Assembly: GCA_910579505.1 (NCBI GenBank)
Contig: CAJTTZ010000012.1
Location: forward strand, 1-64,000
Length of the DNA: 64,000 nt
Origin: an uncultured Lachnospiraceae bacterium
GTDB taxonomy: Bacteria; Bacillota; Clostridia; Lachnospirales; Lachnospiraceae
Direction of reading: 5' to 3'
In this document: piece after piece, positions 36,460 through 44,253 of the stretch
Numbering within the stretch: position 1 is the stretch's first letter
Layout: each line of letters opens with the position of its first letter
Translations under genes and position numbers: made by a program
Notes under the pieces: model-generated
Databases searched by the model: none
Told to the model about the DNA's origin: nothing
What the model saw: only the letters and a program-made list of their open reading frames with translations

Positions 36460-36543
36460 CCCTTGATTTTTGACGTCTGCTGTATAATATAAACATGAAA
36501 CTGGCCAAAGGTTTCAAGTTGTCAGAAAGAAGGGGTATTTCCT

Positions 36544-38253
36544 ATGATTATTCCGCTTTATGGTATCGCGTTTGTCACGTCCGTGATCTTTTTCATGCTG
36601 TTGGTTAAAATCGGGCAAAAGCAGAAAATAACTAATTATCTGCTCCTTTTTGTGGCGATCTCTATCGGAAATTTCGGCTACTACTCGATCTGCACGTCCT
36701 CTTCCCTGGAAAACGCCATCCGGGGTAATAATCTGGTCTATCTGGGCGGCGTGCTCGTTCCCATCCTGCTTTTCGTAAGTATTGCAAATCTGTGCCGCCG
36801 GCCGGTAAACCGTGTACTGCTGCTCTTTCTCGTCCTGTTCGCCTCCGTTGTCATCTATTATGCCTTTCAAATCGGTCTGCGAACAGATTTTTACAGCAGC
36901 GTCTCCCTGACACAGATAGACGGCGTATCCTTTCTGGAAAAGGAGTACGGTCCCATGCACAGCCTTTATCCGGTCTATGTGCTTTTGTGTATGGCGCTCG
37001 GTATGTGGATACTGGCAGTTTCCTTTTCCCAGCGGAAAAAGATTTCCTATAAAGTCATCCTTTCCCTTTTTCTTGCCCAGATAGTGTCCATCGGCGTTTA
37101 TGCCGGAGAGCGGATGCTGCATTCCCGGATTGAGTGGATGACCTTTGTCTATCTGCTGGACGAGATACTGATCCTCTCCCTGATCCGCCGGATCGGCATG
37201 TATGAAGTATCAGATACTATCGCAAACGCGCTGGAAGAACACAGCACCTACGGCTATCTTGTGTTTGACAACCAGCACCGATATCTTGGCTGCAATGAAA
37301 AGGTGAAAGAATACCTTCCCGAAATCGCAGACCTCCGCATGGATGACCCGATTGGTAAAGAGACCCCTTTTTTGTATGAAAATATTGCCGCAAGGCTCGA
37401 AAAGGCGCAGAATAACGACGCACAAAAATACTATATCCTCACAAAAGATAAAGAACTAAGATGCACCATCAAACCACTATTCCATGGCACAAGAAAGAGA
37501 AAAATCGGGCTTATGGTGGAGCTGGAAGATGAAACACAGAGAAGGGAATATATACGCCTTTTACATGATTACAACGAAGAACTGGAAAAGGCTGTGGAAG
37601 AAAAGACAGCGCATATAAACAGTATGCAGGACAAAATGCTGCTCGGCATGGCTGATATGATCGAGAGCCGTGACAGCAGTACGGGAGGCCATGTAAAGAG
37701 GACGAGCGAAGTCATACGTATTTTCACAAAAGAGCTTGCGTGTGCAGATAAAGCTTACGGTTTTTCCAAAGAGTTCCTCACCTATGTGACAAAGGCGGCG
37801 CCCATGCATGATCTCGGGAAAATGGCTGTGGACGACCGCATTTTGCGAAAGCCGGGAAAGTTTACCCCGAACGAATTTGAGGAAATGAAAGATCACGCCG
37901 GTAAAGGTGGGGAAATCGTCGCAAAGGTACTGCAGGGCGTGGAGGATGAAGCCTTTATCCAGATCGCGGAAAATATTGCCCACTACCACCATGAAAAATG
38001 GAACGGGGAGGGCTACCCGGAACACCTATCCGGGCTGGATATCCCGCCGGAGGCACGGATCATGGCGCTGGCGGACGTGTTTGACGCGCTGGTCAGCAAA
38101 CGTTGTTATAAGGACAGCATGAACTACGACAGCGCCTTTCAGATCATAGAAGAATCGCTGGGAACCCATTTTGACCCGGAGCTTGGCAAGCTGTTTCTGC
38201 GGTGCCGGGAACAGCTGATTTCCTATTATGATGAGAATGGTCGGACGGCATAA
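36544..38253 (+). CDS. Membrane-bound HD-GYP-type phosphodiesterase with PAS-like domain
   Basis: 569 residues. Seven N-terminal hydrophobic segments (1-225) resemble the histidine-kinase N-terminal 7TM sensor. A PAS-like domain follows (about 235-345: LVFDNQHRYLGCNEKVKEYLP). A coiled coil leads to an HD domain at about 375-540 with GHVKRTSEVI, HDLGKMAVDD and HHEKWNGEGYP. The last is close to the HHExxDGxGYP signature of c-di-GMP phosphodiesterases but has Lys-Trp-Asn in the variable part. It probably degrades c-di-GMP at the membrane in response to an unknown signal. A GAAGGGG site precedes the ATG. Confidence 0.85.
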   Translation: MIIPLYGIAFVTSVIFFMLLVKIGQKQKITNYLLLFVAISIGNFGYYSICTSSSLENAIRGNNLVYLGGVLVPILLFVSIANLCRRPVNRVLLLFLVLFASVVIYYAFQIGLRTDFYSSVSLTQIDGVSFLEKEYGPMHSLYPVYVLLCMALGMWILAVSFSQRKKISYKVILSLFLAQIVSIGVYAGERMLHSRIEWMTFVYLLDEILILSLIRRIGMYEVSDTIANALEEHSTYGYLVFDNQHRYLGCNEKVKEYLPEIADLRMDDPIGKETPFLYENIAARLEKAQNNDAQKYYILTKDKELRCTIKPLFHGTRKRKIGLMVELEDETQRREYIRLLHDYNEELEKAVEEKTAHINSMQDKMLLGMADMIESRDSSTGGHVKRTSEVIRIFTKELACADKAYGFSKEFLTYVTKAAPMHDLGKMAVDDRILRKPGKFTPNEFEEMKDHAGKGGEIVAKVLQGVEDEAFIQIAENIAHYHHEKWNGEGYPEHLSGLDIPPEARIMALADVFDALVSKRCYKDSMNYDSAFQIIEESLGTHFDPELGKLFLRCREQLISYYDENGRTA

Positions 38254-38263
38254 CCGTCCGACC
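38239..38263. terminator. Shared hairpin between convergent genes
   Basis: GGTCGGACGG and CCGTCCGACC pair perfectly around CATAA. The TAA stop of the HD-GYP-type gene lies in the loop. No T run follows on the plus strand. It stands between that gene and the convergent immunity-like gene. Confidence 0.5.
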
Positions 38264-38276
38264 GGGCAGGACTGTC

Positions 38277-38663
38277 TCAGTCTGAAAAATTCATCAGATC
38301 GTCCCTAAATCTTTCCCAGTCAAACTTACCTTTTGCTTTTATCTTTCTGACAGCCTTAACAATCATTTCCCGGATCAGTTCTATTTTCCCACTGCTGTCC
38401 GCCTCGTAATAACTTTCAAAATCCATTCTGATACTGATGATCGCGCACGCTCCCAGAGATACGATCTTTGTATGTTCTTTCCACAAATCCTGCTCATACA
38501 GTTCTTTTGGGGCGATCACCGGGGTGATGCCTATGACCGACAACGTCTCGCTGTACTCTTTGTCCTTAAAGAACGCATACAGGCTTCGGCAATATCTGTA
38601 TACCTCGTCATCAACGCCATACTGTTCGCTGAAATAGGCGGGAGAATTGATATTCAGCTCCAT
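38277..38663 (-). CDS. Small immunity-like protein of unknown family
   Basis: 128 residues, acidic, no membrane segment. It has an alternating strand/helix pattern with YFSEQYGVDDEVYRYCRSLYAFF and SVIGITPVIAPKELYEQDLW. Its composition and its place 21 bp after a SUKH gene suggest an immunity protein of a contact toxin system. I cannot name the Pfam family. No toxin gene lies in the window. The coding region is A+T-richer than the neighbourhood. Confidence 0.65.
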   Translation of the reverse strand: MELNINSPAYFSEQYGVDDEVYRYCRSLYAFFKDKEYSETLSVIGITPVIAPKELYEQDLWKEHTKIVSLGACAIISIRMDFESYYEADSSGKIELIREMIVKAVRKIKAKGKFDWERFRDDLMNFSD

Positions 38664-38684
38664 ATTGTACCTCTTAAATAATAG

Positions 38685-39632
38685 TTACGCCTCGTCAGTT
38701 ACCACCAGATTCAAAAATTCCGTAAAAGTATCGCAGAGCTTGTGGAAAATGCGCTTTTCCCCCTCTGCCGTGTCGAAGTAATAGACACCCGACATTTCTG
38801 CTCCCGCAAACAGACAGAACTTATACTGGCCATATACGGATGCGATAAAAATCATATGTTTCATATCAAATGTATGATGGTTCTTTGCGTACATACTAAA
38901 TAAATTATATTTTGGCAATAACGCCGTTTCGTCAGAGACATCCACCTTGGTGATGCCATAAAAGTATTCGACTTTTTGTCTCGGACGGAACAAACTGCTA
39001 TTGACATAATTATCTTTGCATACCGGGAATCCGCCGTTGACATGTAACAGGAACTCCTTGTAATCTTTCGGAAAACGATATTCTGACTCTTCCTCATACC
39101 TGTCCAAGTCTTCCATCTTTGCCTGTCCAAAACCATTTATCCCGACAACCTTCTGATTCTCAGATAGCCCATTTAATGCGCCCCCGTACCTTGACATGTC
39201 AAGCCCTTTGACAACAAGCGGCAGCCAACAGTCCCATGTAAACTTAACTGCTTTGACCGGCGAAGCATAGCCGTCTTCAACCGCAGTTCCCCTGCACGTA
39301 ATACGTGCCCTTTCACCCTCAACAGCCACAATTTTAACTTTCATTTTAATAAACGGTTCATGTTCAAATAAATAGAAGGAATCTTCCCGCTGATCACTTT
39401 CCGCAACGTTTCCTGTCGAAAACGTTTCCCCGGCAAATTTTCTGATATCATATTTTTTCGTGTGGATGTTGTTTATGATAATTTGCGGACTGACCGTCTC
39501 CCCATCATATGCGGATTTTAAGAAAACACAGTCTATATTCCACTCAGACCCATTTTCCCTGTCTCCGACAGATACTGTCAGACTGCTTTTCTCCAGATCT
39601 TCTTCAAATTCGTATTTTCCCAGTTTAAGCAT
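38685..39632 (-). CDS. SUKH-type (SMI1/KNR4) immunity-like protein with an extra N-terminal domain
   Basis: 315 residues. The C-terminal half has the SUKH pattern (DLDRYEEESEYRFPKDYKEFLLHVNGGFPV, then YYFDTAEGEKRIFHK and FTEFLNLV). The first 150 residues form a separate beta-rich domain (LEKSSLTVSVGDREN, WNIDCVFLKSAYDG, VKFTWDCWLPLV). SUKH proteins are typical immunity proteins against polymorphic toxins. Here it is followed by a second small immunity-like gene with no toxin nearby, so they may be orphan immunity genes that guard against rivals' toxins. A GGAAGAAG sequence precedes the ATG. Confidence 0.78.
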   Translation of the reverse strand: MLKLGKYEFEEDLEKSSLTVSVGDRENGSEWNIDCVFLKSAYDGETVSPQIIINNIHTKKYDIRKFAGETFSTGNVAESDQREDSFYLFEHEPFIKMKVKIVAVEGERARITCRGTAVEDGYASPVKAVKFTWDCWLPLVVKGLDMSRYGGALNGLSENQKVVGINGFGQAKMEDLDRYEEESEYRFPKDYKEFLLHVNGGFPVCKDNYVNSSLFRPRQKVEYFYGITKVDVSDETALLPKYNLFSMYAKNHHTFDMKHMIFIASVYGQYKFCLFAGAEMSGVYYFDTAEGEKRIFHKLCDTFTEFLNLVVTDEA

Positions 39633-39663
39633 TTCTTCTTCCGCCCCTGTGCACAGTGCGCCG

Positions 39664-39697
39664 CCCTTTCCGATTAACCCTTGTACACCTTTTCAAA
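39664..39697. repeat. Left direct repeat flanking the CptIN cassette
   Basis: CCCTTTCCGATTAACC, TTGTAC, then ACCTTTTCAAA. By eye, 30 of 34 positions match the right copy at 40453. Preceded by GCACAG as is the right copy, but with seven extra bases between. It lacks the TATAAT that follows the right copy. Confidence 0.75.
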
Positions 39698-39733
39698 CAA
39701 TAAATCGTGGAACTAGCGATCATCCCAAGACCC

Positions 39734-40204
39734 TTAGAGACTCTGTTTCAACTTTTCTAATAAAACCGTTACATTGGGTTGCGTTGGGGTAAATTTCACA
39801 CCACGCTTCAGCATACCCATAACCTTTTTTGCTTTCTGCTCAATTTCTTTAACAGTATGTTCACTTGTCAACATCAGATGATTTCCAGCTATGGTATATT
39901 CCCGTTCTATGTACTTATCTGTTATCGGAAACATATCCTGTATCAGAAATGCGCTCAGTCTGCTATCATCTAATTTTACAATATGAATGATATCACAGTG
40001 TTTGCCCTCTTTTTCTTTCTTCTCCACAATTCGCCTATATTTATCAATCTGACTAGACAAAGGTATCATCCAGTAAATTCCTTTACTTGTATCTTCAAAG
40101 CAATAATAATGCGGTCTATTCCCTGCCTTATTACCTTTAAGGTACGGATCAGACATATCCTCAAAGAATCTGTCCTTTATTATATAAAACCCCGTTTTCT
40201 TCAT
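39734..40204 (-). CDS. cptN: CptN/ToxN-family type III toxin (endoribonuclease)
   Basis: 156 residues from ATG 40204 (GAGGATAAG upstream). The order of motifs matches the CptIN/ToxIN toxin family: KTGFYIIKDRFF at the start, KAGNRPHYYCFEDTSKGIYWMIPLSSQIDKY, DIIHIVKLDDSRLSAFLIQDMFPI, a Lys-rich helix, then GVKFTPTQPN near the end. Toxins of this family are endoribonucleases that also process their own antitoxin RNA. The upstream minus-strand DNA holds two 45-nt tandem repeats plus a partial, and a terminator before this gene, as expected for a type III locus. A defence role against phage is known for related members. Confidence 0.9.
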   Translation of the reverse strand: MKKTGFYIIKDRFFEDMSDPYLKGNKAGNRPHYYCFEDTSKGIYWMIPLSSQIDKYRRIVEKKEKEGKHCDIIHIVKLDDSRLSAFLIQDMFPITDKYIEREYTIAGNHLMLTSEHTVKEIEQKAKKVMGMLKRGVKFTPTQPNVTVLLEKLKQSL

Positions 40205-40227
40205 TCGCTTATCCTCATTATGGAAAA

Positions 40228-40253
40228 AGTCCCCCACCTTGCGGTGAAGGACT
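40228..40253 (-). terminator. Terminator between CptI antitoxin RNA and CptN gene
   Basis: On the minus strand, AGTCCTTCACC and GGTGGGGGACT pair around GCAA, followed by a T run. In type III systems such a leaky terminator sets the ratio of antitoxin RNA to toxin mRNA. Confidence 0.85.
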
Positions 40254-40351
40254 ATACTTTCGACCCAACCATTTATATACCGCATATTGGTCAGCGGTAA
40301 ACTTTCAACCCGACCATTTATATACCACATATCGGTCAGTGGTAAACTTTC
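40251..40351 (-). ncRNA. cptI: CptI antitoxin RNA repeat region
   Basis: Two tandem 45-nt repeats lie at 40307-40351 and 40262-40306. They share GAAAGTTTACC.CTGACC, then TATG.GGTATATAAATGGT, and differ at about six positions. A partial repeat (GAAAGTATAG) lies at 40251-40261. Paired changes near the loop (CACT/GTGG against CGCT/GCGG) conserve base pairing, as expected for the pseudoknotted RNA that binds the toxin. The promoter lies upstream at 40363-40391. Confidence 0.88.
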
Positions 40352-40362
40352 CTTGTATACCT

Positions 40363-40391
40363 ATACTAGCAATCACAAGGAGGAAAGTCAA
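40363..40391 (-). promoter_or_regulatory. cptIN promoter
   Basis: On the minus strand, TTGACT (40386-40391), 17 bp, TAGTAT (40363-40368), about 12 bp before the first repeat. Confidence 0.75.
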
Positions 40392-40452
40392 TAGGGCTTT
40401 CCCTTAAAATTTTATGTTATTGCTACATAATTTATGCGAATTGTCTGCACAG

Positions 40453-40486
40453 CCCTTTCCGATTGACCCTTGTACAACCTTCCAAA
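40453..40486. repeat. Right direct repeat flanking the CptIN cassette
   Basis: CCCTTTCCGATTGACC, TTGTAC, then AACCTTCCAAA. It contains the -35 of the FRG gene promoter; see the left copy at 39664. Confidence 0.75.
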
Positions 40487-40498
40487 ATCTTCTATAAT
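40470..40498 (+). promoter_or_regulatory. Promoter of the FRG-domain gene
   Basis: TTGTAC (40470-40475), 17 bp, TATAAT (40493-40498), 34 bp before the ATG. The -35 is part of the right flanking repeat. Confidence 0.7.
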
Positions 40499-40531
40499 CA
40501 TTATGACAAAAAAGAGTTGTGTGGAGGAATT

Positions 40532-41281
40532 ATGATTACACAGGAAATACGCACCATCGACGAGCTTTTGCAGTTCGTAAACAGTCTATATCAGAAGCAC
40601 GGCGTGCGGCTCTGGTACCGCGGGGAGGAAAACGCGTCCCTCACGCTGATCCCCTCCATCCAGCGCAGCAAAAAACGGCTGGAAGCGGAGCGGTATATCA
40701 CAAACGACTTCTACACCCGCGCCAGACAGATCATCGACAATCCCCCTGCCAAGCACAACTATGCGGGCTGGGTTTCCCTGATGCAGCACTACGGTCTTCC
40801 TACCAGAATGCTTGACTGGAGCCTGTCTCCCCTGATCGCGGTATTTTTTGCCACGGAGACTTACAGAACGCTGTCTCATACGGACGGCTGTGTCTGGGTG
40901 CTGGCGCCGGGTCTTTTGAATGAGCAGGAAGGGTTCGGCAACTGCATTTATCCCATCGACGCCGACACCACGCAGGAAATGCTGCTGCCCGCTTTCAAGC
41001 ACGCACACCACAACCACGAGCTGACAAACCGCATCCTGGCATGCAGCTCCACGGAAAACAATCTGCGGATGTACTCCCAGCATTCCAATTTCACCGTACA
41101 CAACTCCCTAAAGCATCTGGAGGATATCTGCGACGAAAATATGCTCTACAAAATCATCATTCCCTGTGAGCGGAAAAAATACTTTATAGAAAGTCTCCGG
41201 GTGCTGGGCATCACGGAAAGTTTCGTCTATCCCGATCTGGACCACATATCGGCTGATCTGCGGGACGAATACGGCATTTGA
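40532..41281 (+). CDS. FRG-domain protein
   Basis: 249 residues from ATG 40532 (GGAGG upstream). The FRG signature is clear: LWYRGEENASLTLIPSIQRS at about 35, then VSLMQHYGLPTRMLDWSLSPLIAVFFATE at about 90-118, a conserved Asp/Trp/Arg constellation. The molecular activity of FRG domains is not settled, but they recur in phage-defence and prophage-like loci. The next gene (ABC ATPase) begins 21 bp later in the same direction, yet the FRG gene has its own promoter and an islet-like setting beside CptIN. Confidence 0.85.
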   Translation: MITQEIRTIDELLQFVNSLYQKHGVRLWYRGEENASLTLIPSIQRSKKRLEAERYITNDFYTRARQIIDNPPAKHNYAGWVSLMQHYGLPTRMLDWSLSPLIAVFFATETYRTLSHTDGCVWVLAPGLLNEQEGFGNCIYPIDADTTQEMLLPAFKHAHHNHELTNRILACSSTENNLRMYSQHSNFTVHNSLKHLEDICDENMLYKIIIPCERKKYFIESLRVLGITESFVYPDLDHISADLRDEYGI

Positions 41282-41302
41282 CAAAGAAAGGACTGCAAAA
41301 TT

Positions 41303-42412
41303 ATGAAAATAGTTCTCTCACATCTGACCAAAAAATTCCCCGGCAGGGGCAGAGGCAATAAAAAGAAAGACGACGTCACCGCCGTAAACGATTTTACCTT
41401 TGAAATACCCGACGGCACACTGGTAGGGCTCCTCGGTCCTTCCGGCTGCGGGAAAAGCACGACCCTCAATCTGATCTGCGGTCTGCAAAAACCGACGGAG
41501 GGGCAGATCTTTTTCGACGAGGAGGACGTCACGTCTCTCACCCCGCAGAAGCGGGGCGTGGGCATGGTATTTCAGAACTACGCGCTCTATCCCCACTTAA
41601 ATGTGGAGCAGAACATCCGCTTCCCTCTGGAAAATCTGAAGGGCGAAGAGAAACTTTCCAAAGAAGAGATGCGCGCCCGGGTGGAAGAAGCCGCAGGGCT
41701 TGTGCAGATCGGGGATCTTCTGGAGAGAAAGCCCGCGGAATTGTCCGGCGGCCAGCAGCAGCGCGTGGCTATCGCAAGGGCTCTGGTCAAACTGCCCCGC
41801 GTCCTTCTTCTGGACGAGCCCCTCTCCAATCTGGACGCCAGGCTAAGACTCCAGACCCGCGAGGAGATACGCCGCATCCAGAAAAAGACTGCCATCACCA
41901 CCATCTTTGTAACCCACGATCAGGACGAGGCGATGAGCATCTCAGACCTGATCGTGGTAATGAAGGACGGTCTGGTGCAGCAGATCGGAAAACCGCAGGA
42001 AGTGTACGACAATCCTGCCAATCTGTTTGTGGCGAAGTTCCTTGGGACGCCGCCCATCAACCTCTTTGCGGGGCGTGTGGAAAACGGCGCCCTCCTGATC
42101 GGGGAGGAAACGGTTCTGACATTAAAAAACGTGCCTGACCAGCCGGTGCATGTGGGCATACGCCCGGAAGGCTTTATCCTGTCGGAAAACGGCTCCTTTA
42201 CATGCCGCTTAAGCAGGCCGGAAGTCATGGGCCGGGACGTGAGCATCGTCTCCACCCACCCCGCCTCGCAAAATCCCGTGATCCGCTCCATCGTGGACGC
42301 GGAAAGCTGCGAGAAGTTGTCTGGCGATACGGTTCGGTTTGCGCTGAAGCCGAAGAAGGTCTTCCTTTTTGACAAGACTACGGGACAGCGGATTCCCTTT
42401 GAAACCGTCTGA
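41303..42412 (+). CDS. Sugar ABC transporter ATP-binding protein, UgpC/MsmK type
   Basis: 369 residues. Walker A GPSGCGKST, signature LSGGQQQR, Walker B LLLDEPLSNLD, His in THDQDEAMSISD. A C-terminal OB/TOBE domain (from about 245: PPINLFAGRVENGALL) is present. It powers CUT1 importers for oligosaccharides. The N-terminal stretch GRGRGNKKKDDVTA is an unusual basic insert in the first strand loop. It is directly followed by two permease genes and a binding-protein gene. Confidence 0.93.
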   Translation: MKIVLSHLTKKFPGRGRGNKKKDDVTAVNDFTFEIPDGTLVGLLGPSGCGKSTTLNLICGLQKPTEGQIFFDEEDVTSLTPQKRGVGMVFQNYALYPHLNVEQNIRFPLENLKGEEKLSKEEMRARVEEAAGLVQIGDLLERKPAELSGGQQQRVAIARALVKLPRVLLLDEPLSNLDARLRLQTREEIRRIQKKTAITTIFVTHDQDEAMSISDLIVVMKDGLVQQIGKPQEVYDNPANLFVAKFLGTPPINLFAGRVENGALLIGEETVLTLKNVPDQPVHVGIRPEGFILSENGSFTCRLSRPEVMGRDVSIVSTHPASQNPVIRSIVDAESCEKLSGDTVRFALKPKKVFLFDKTTGQRIPFETV

Positions 42413-42464
42413 CCCAGATGTGCATGTGAACAAGCATGAAAAATCTTTGGAAATGGAGATATCT

Positions 42465-43358
42465 ATGGAAAACCGGAATCTGAAGGGCTGGCTCTATCTG
42501 CTGCCCGCGCTCCTGTTTCTGGGCGCATTTATGATCTATCCCTTAATCGACGTATTTATCTATTCTTTTGAGGAGGGCTACAACTCTGCCTCCCAGACGT
42601 TTTACGGTATGGGCGGCTACAACTACTCCTATGTCCTACACGACGCCTATTTTCTGCAGGCTCTAAAAAACACCTTTATTCTGGTGATGATCACCGTGCC
42701 TCTCTCCACCGGGCTTGCGCTTCTGGTCTCTGTGGCGCTCAGTTCGATCAAGCCCTTGCAGGAGCTGTTTCAGACCGTCTTTTTCCTGCCCTATGTGACA
42801 AACACGCTGGCAGTCGGTCTGGTGTTTATGATTCTCTTCAAAAAAACGCCCTACTCCGACGGTCTGGTGAATCTGTTGATTCACTGCTTCGGCGGCGGCT
42901 CCGTGGACTTTATCGAAGGTCCCTACTGGGCGAAAATGTTCGTTATGTGCTTTTACACGGTATGGGTTGTCATGCCCTTTAAAATACTGATACTGACAAG
43001 CGCGCTGGCGGGTGTCAACCCGGTTTATTACAATGCCGCGCGCGTGGACGGCACGGGACGGCTCCGTATGTTTGTTAAGATCACCCTGCCCATGATTTCC
43101 CCCATGCTCTTCTATCTGGTCATCACGGGCTTTATCGGCGCGTTCAAGGCATACAGCGACGCGGTGGCGCTGTTCGGCACGAATTTGAACGCGGCGGGCA
43201 TGAACACCATCGTAGGCTACGTGTACGACATGCTCTACCGGGACAGCGGCGGCTACCCCTCCTACGCATCGGCGGCGGCTATTATTCTGTTTGTCATTGT
43301 CCTGACCATCACCTGTATCAATCTGCTGGTCAGCAAAAAGCATGTACATTACCACTAA
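42465..43358 (+). CDS. Sugar ABC transporter permease, MalF type
   Basis: About 297 residues from ATG 42465, chosen over 42453 because GGAG lies six bases upstream. Six membrane helices and the EAA loop (NPVYYNAARVDGTGRLRMFVKITLPMISP) that contacts the ATPase. It forms the first half of the translocation channel. It follows the ABC ATPase gene, whose end the longer frame overlaps. Confidence 0.93.
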   Translation: MENRNLKGWLYLLPALLFLGAFMIYPLIDVFIYSFEEGYNSASQTFYGMGGYNYSYVLHDAYFLQALKNTFILVMITVPLSTGLALLVSVALSSIKPLQELFQTVFFLPYVTNTLAVGLVFMILFKKTPYSDGLVNLLIHCFGGGSVDFIEGPYWAKMFVMCFYTVWVVMPFKILILTSALAGVNPVYYNAARVDGTGRLRMFVKITLPMISPMLFYLVITGFIGAFKAYSDAVALFGTNLNAAGMNTIVGYVYDMLYRDSGGYPSYASAAAIILFVIVLTITCINLLVSKKHVHYH

Positions 43359-43419
43359 CCTATCGAGAACCCTGCGCTCTCGCCTATTTATTGAAATAAT
43401 AAAAAGGAGTATAGAAACA

Positions 43420-44253
43420 ATGAAGAAATCCCGCTTTCTCACTATCCTCACCTACGCGTTTCTCATCTTCTGGGCGCTTGTCGTGCTGTTTCCCTTTTAC
43501 TGGATGGTGCTGACCTCCGTGAAGGACTACGGCGCTTACAATGCAGAGTATATTCCGAAGTTTTTCACGCTCTCCCCCACCCTGCAAAACTACGCGGACG
43601 CCTTTACCACCGTTCCGCTTGGCAGATATCTGTTAAATACGCTTTTGTTTACGGCAGGCACCACGGCGCTTATGCTCATCGTCATCACGCTGGCGGCATT
43701 CGCTTTTGCGAGACTGCAGTTTGCGGGGCGGGATATCGTGTTCACCCTGTTCCTGGCGCTGATGATGATCCCGAATGAGCTGGTGGTGATCACCAACTTT
43801 ACCACCATCACCAATCTGGAACTGCGAAACACCTTCACGGGGCTGATCCTGCCCTCGGTGACCTCGGTGTTTTATATCTATCTGCTGCGGGAAAACTTCG
43901 CCCAGATTCCAGACGAGCTCTACTACGCCGCCAAGGTGGACGGCACGTCGGACTTACGGTATCTGCGCAAGGTGATGATTCCCATCTGCAGACCCACGCT
44001 GGTCACCATAACGATCTTAAAAATCATTGAGTGCTGGAACTCTTATGTATGGCCGAGGCTGATTACCGACGACGCTGACTACTATCTCGTCTCCAACGGC
44101 ATTCAGGAGATCCGCGAAAACGGCTTTGGACGTGCCAATATCCCCGCCATGATGGCGGCGGTGGTCGTGATTTCCCTGCCCCTCGTGATTCTGTTTCTCC
44201 TGTTCCGCAGGCAGATTATGTCCGGCGTGGCGAGAGGAGGAACAAAGGGATGA
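43420..44253 (+). CDS. Sugar ABC transporter permease, MalG type
   Basis: About 277 residues from ATG 43420 (AAGGAG upstream). Six membrane helices; EAA loop PDELYYAAKVDGTSDLRYLRKVMIPICRP near residue 180. It forms the second half of the channel. The stop overlaps the start of the binding-protein gene (44250-44253). Confidence 0.93.
   Translation: MKKSRFLTILTYAFLIFWALVVLFPFYWMVLTSVKDYGAYNAEYIPKFFTLSPTLQNYADAFTTVPLGRYLLNTLLFTAGTTALMLIVITLAAFAFARLQFAGRDIVFTLFLALMMIPNELVVITNFTTITNLELRNTFTGLILPSVTSVFYIYLLRENFAQIPDELYYAAKVDGTSDLRYLRKVMIPICRPTLVTITILKIIECWNSYVWPRLITDDADYYLVSNGIQEIRENGFGRANIPAMMAAVVVISLPLVILFLLFRRQIMSGVARGGTKG

Noticed and set aside
40251..40351. Possible CRISPR array because of tandem repeats
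   Set aside because: Only two full units with no spacers between them, and a toxin gene with terminator follows; it fits the CptI antitoxin RNA.
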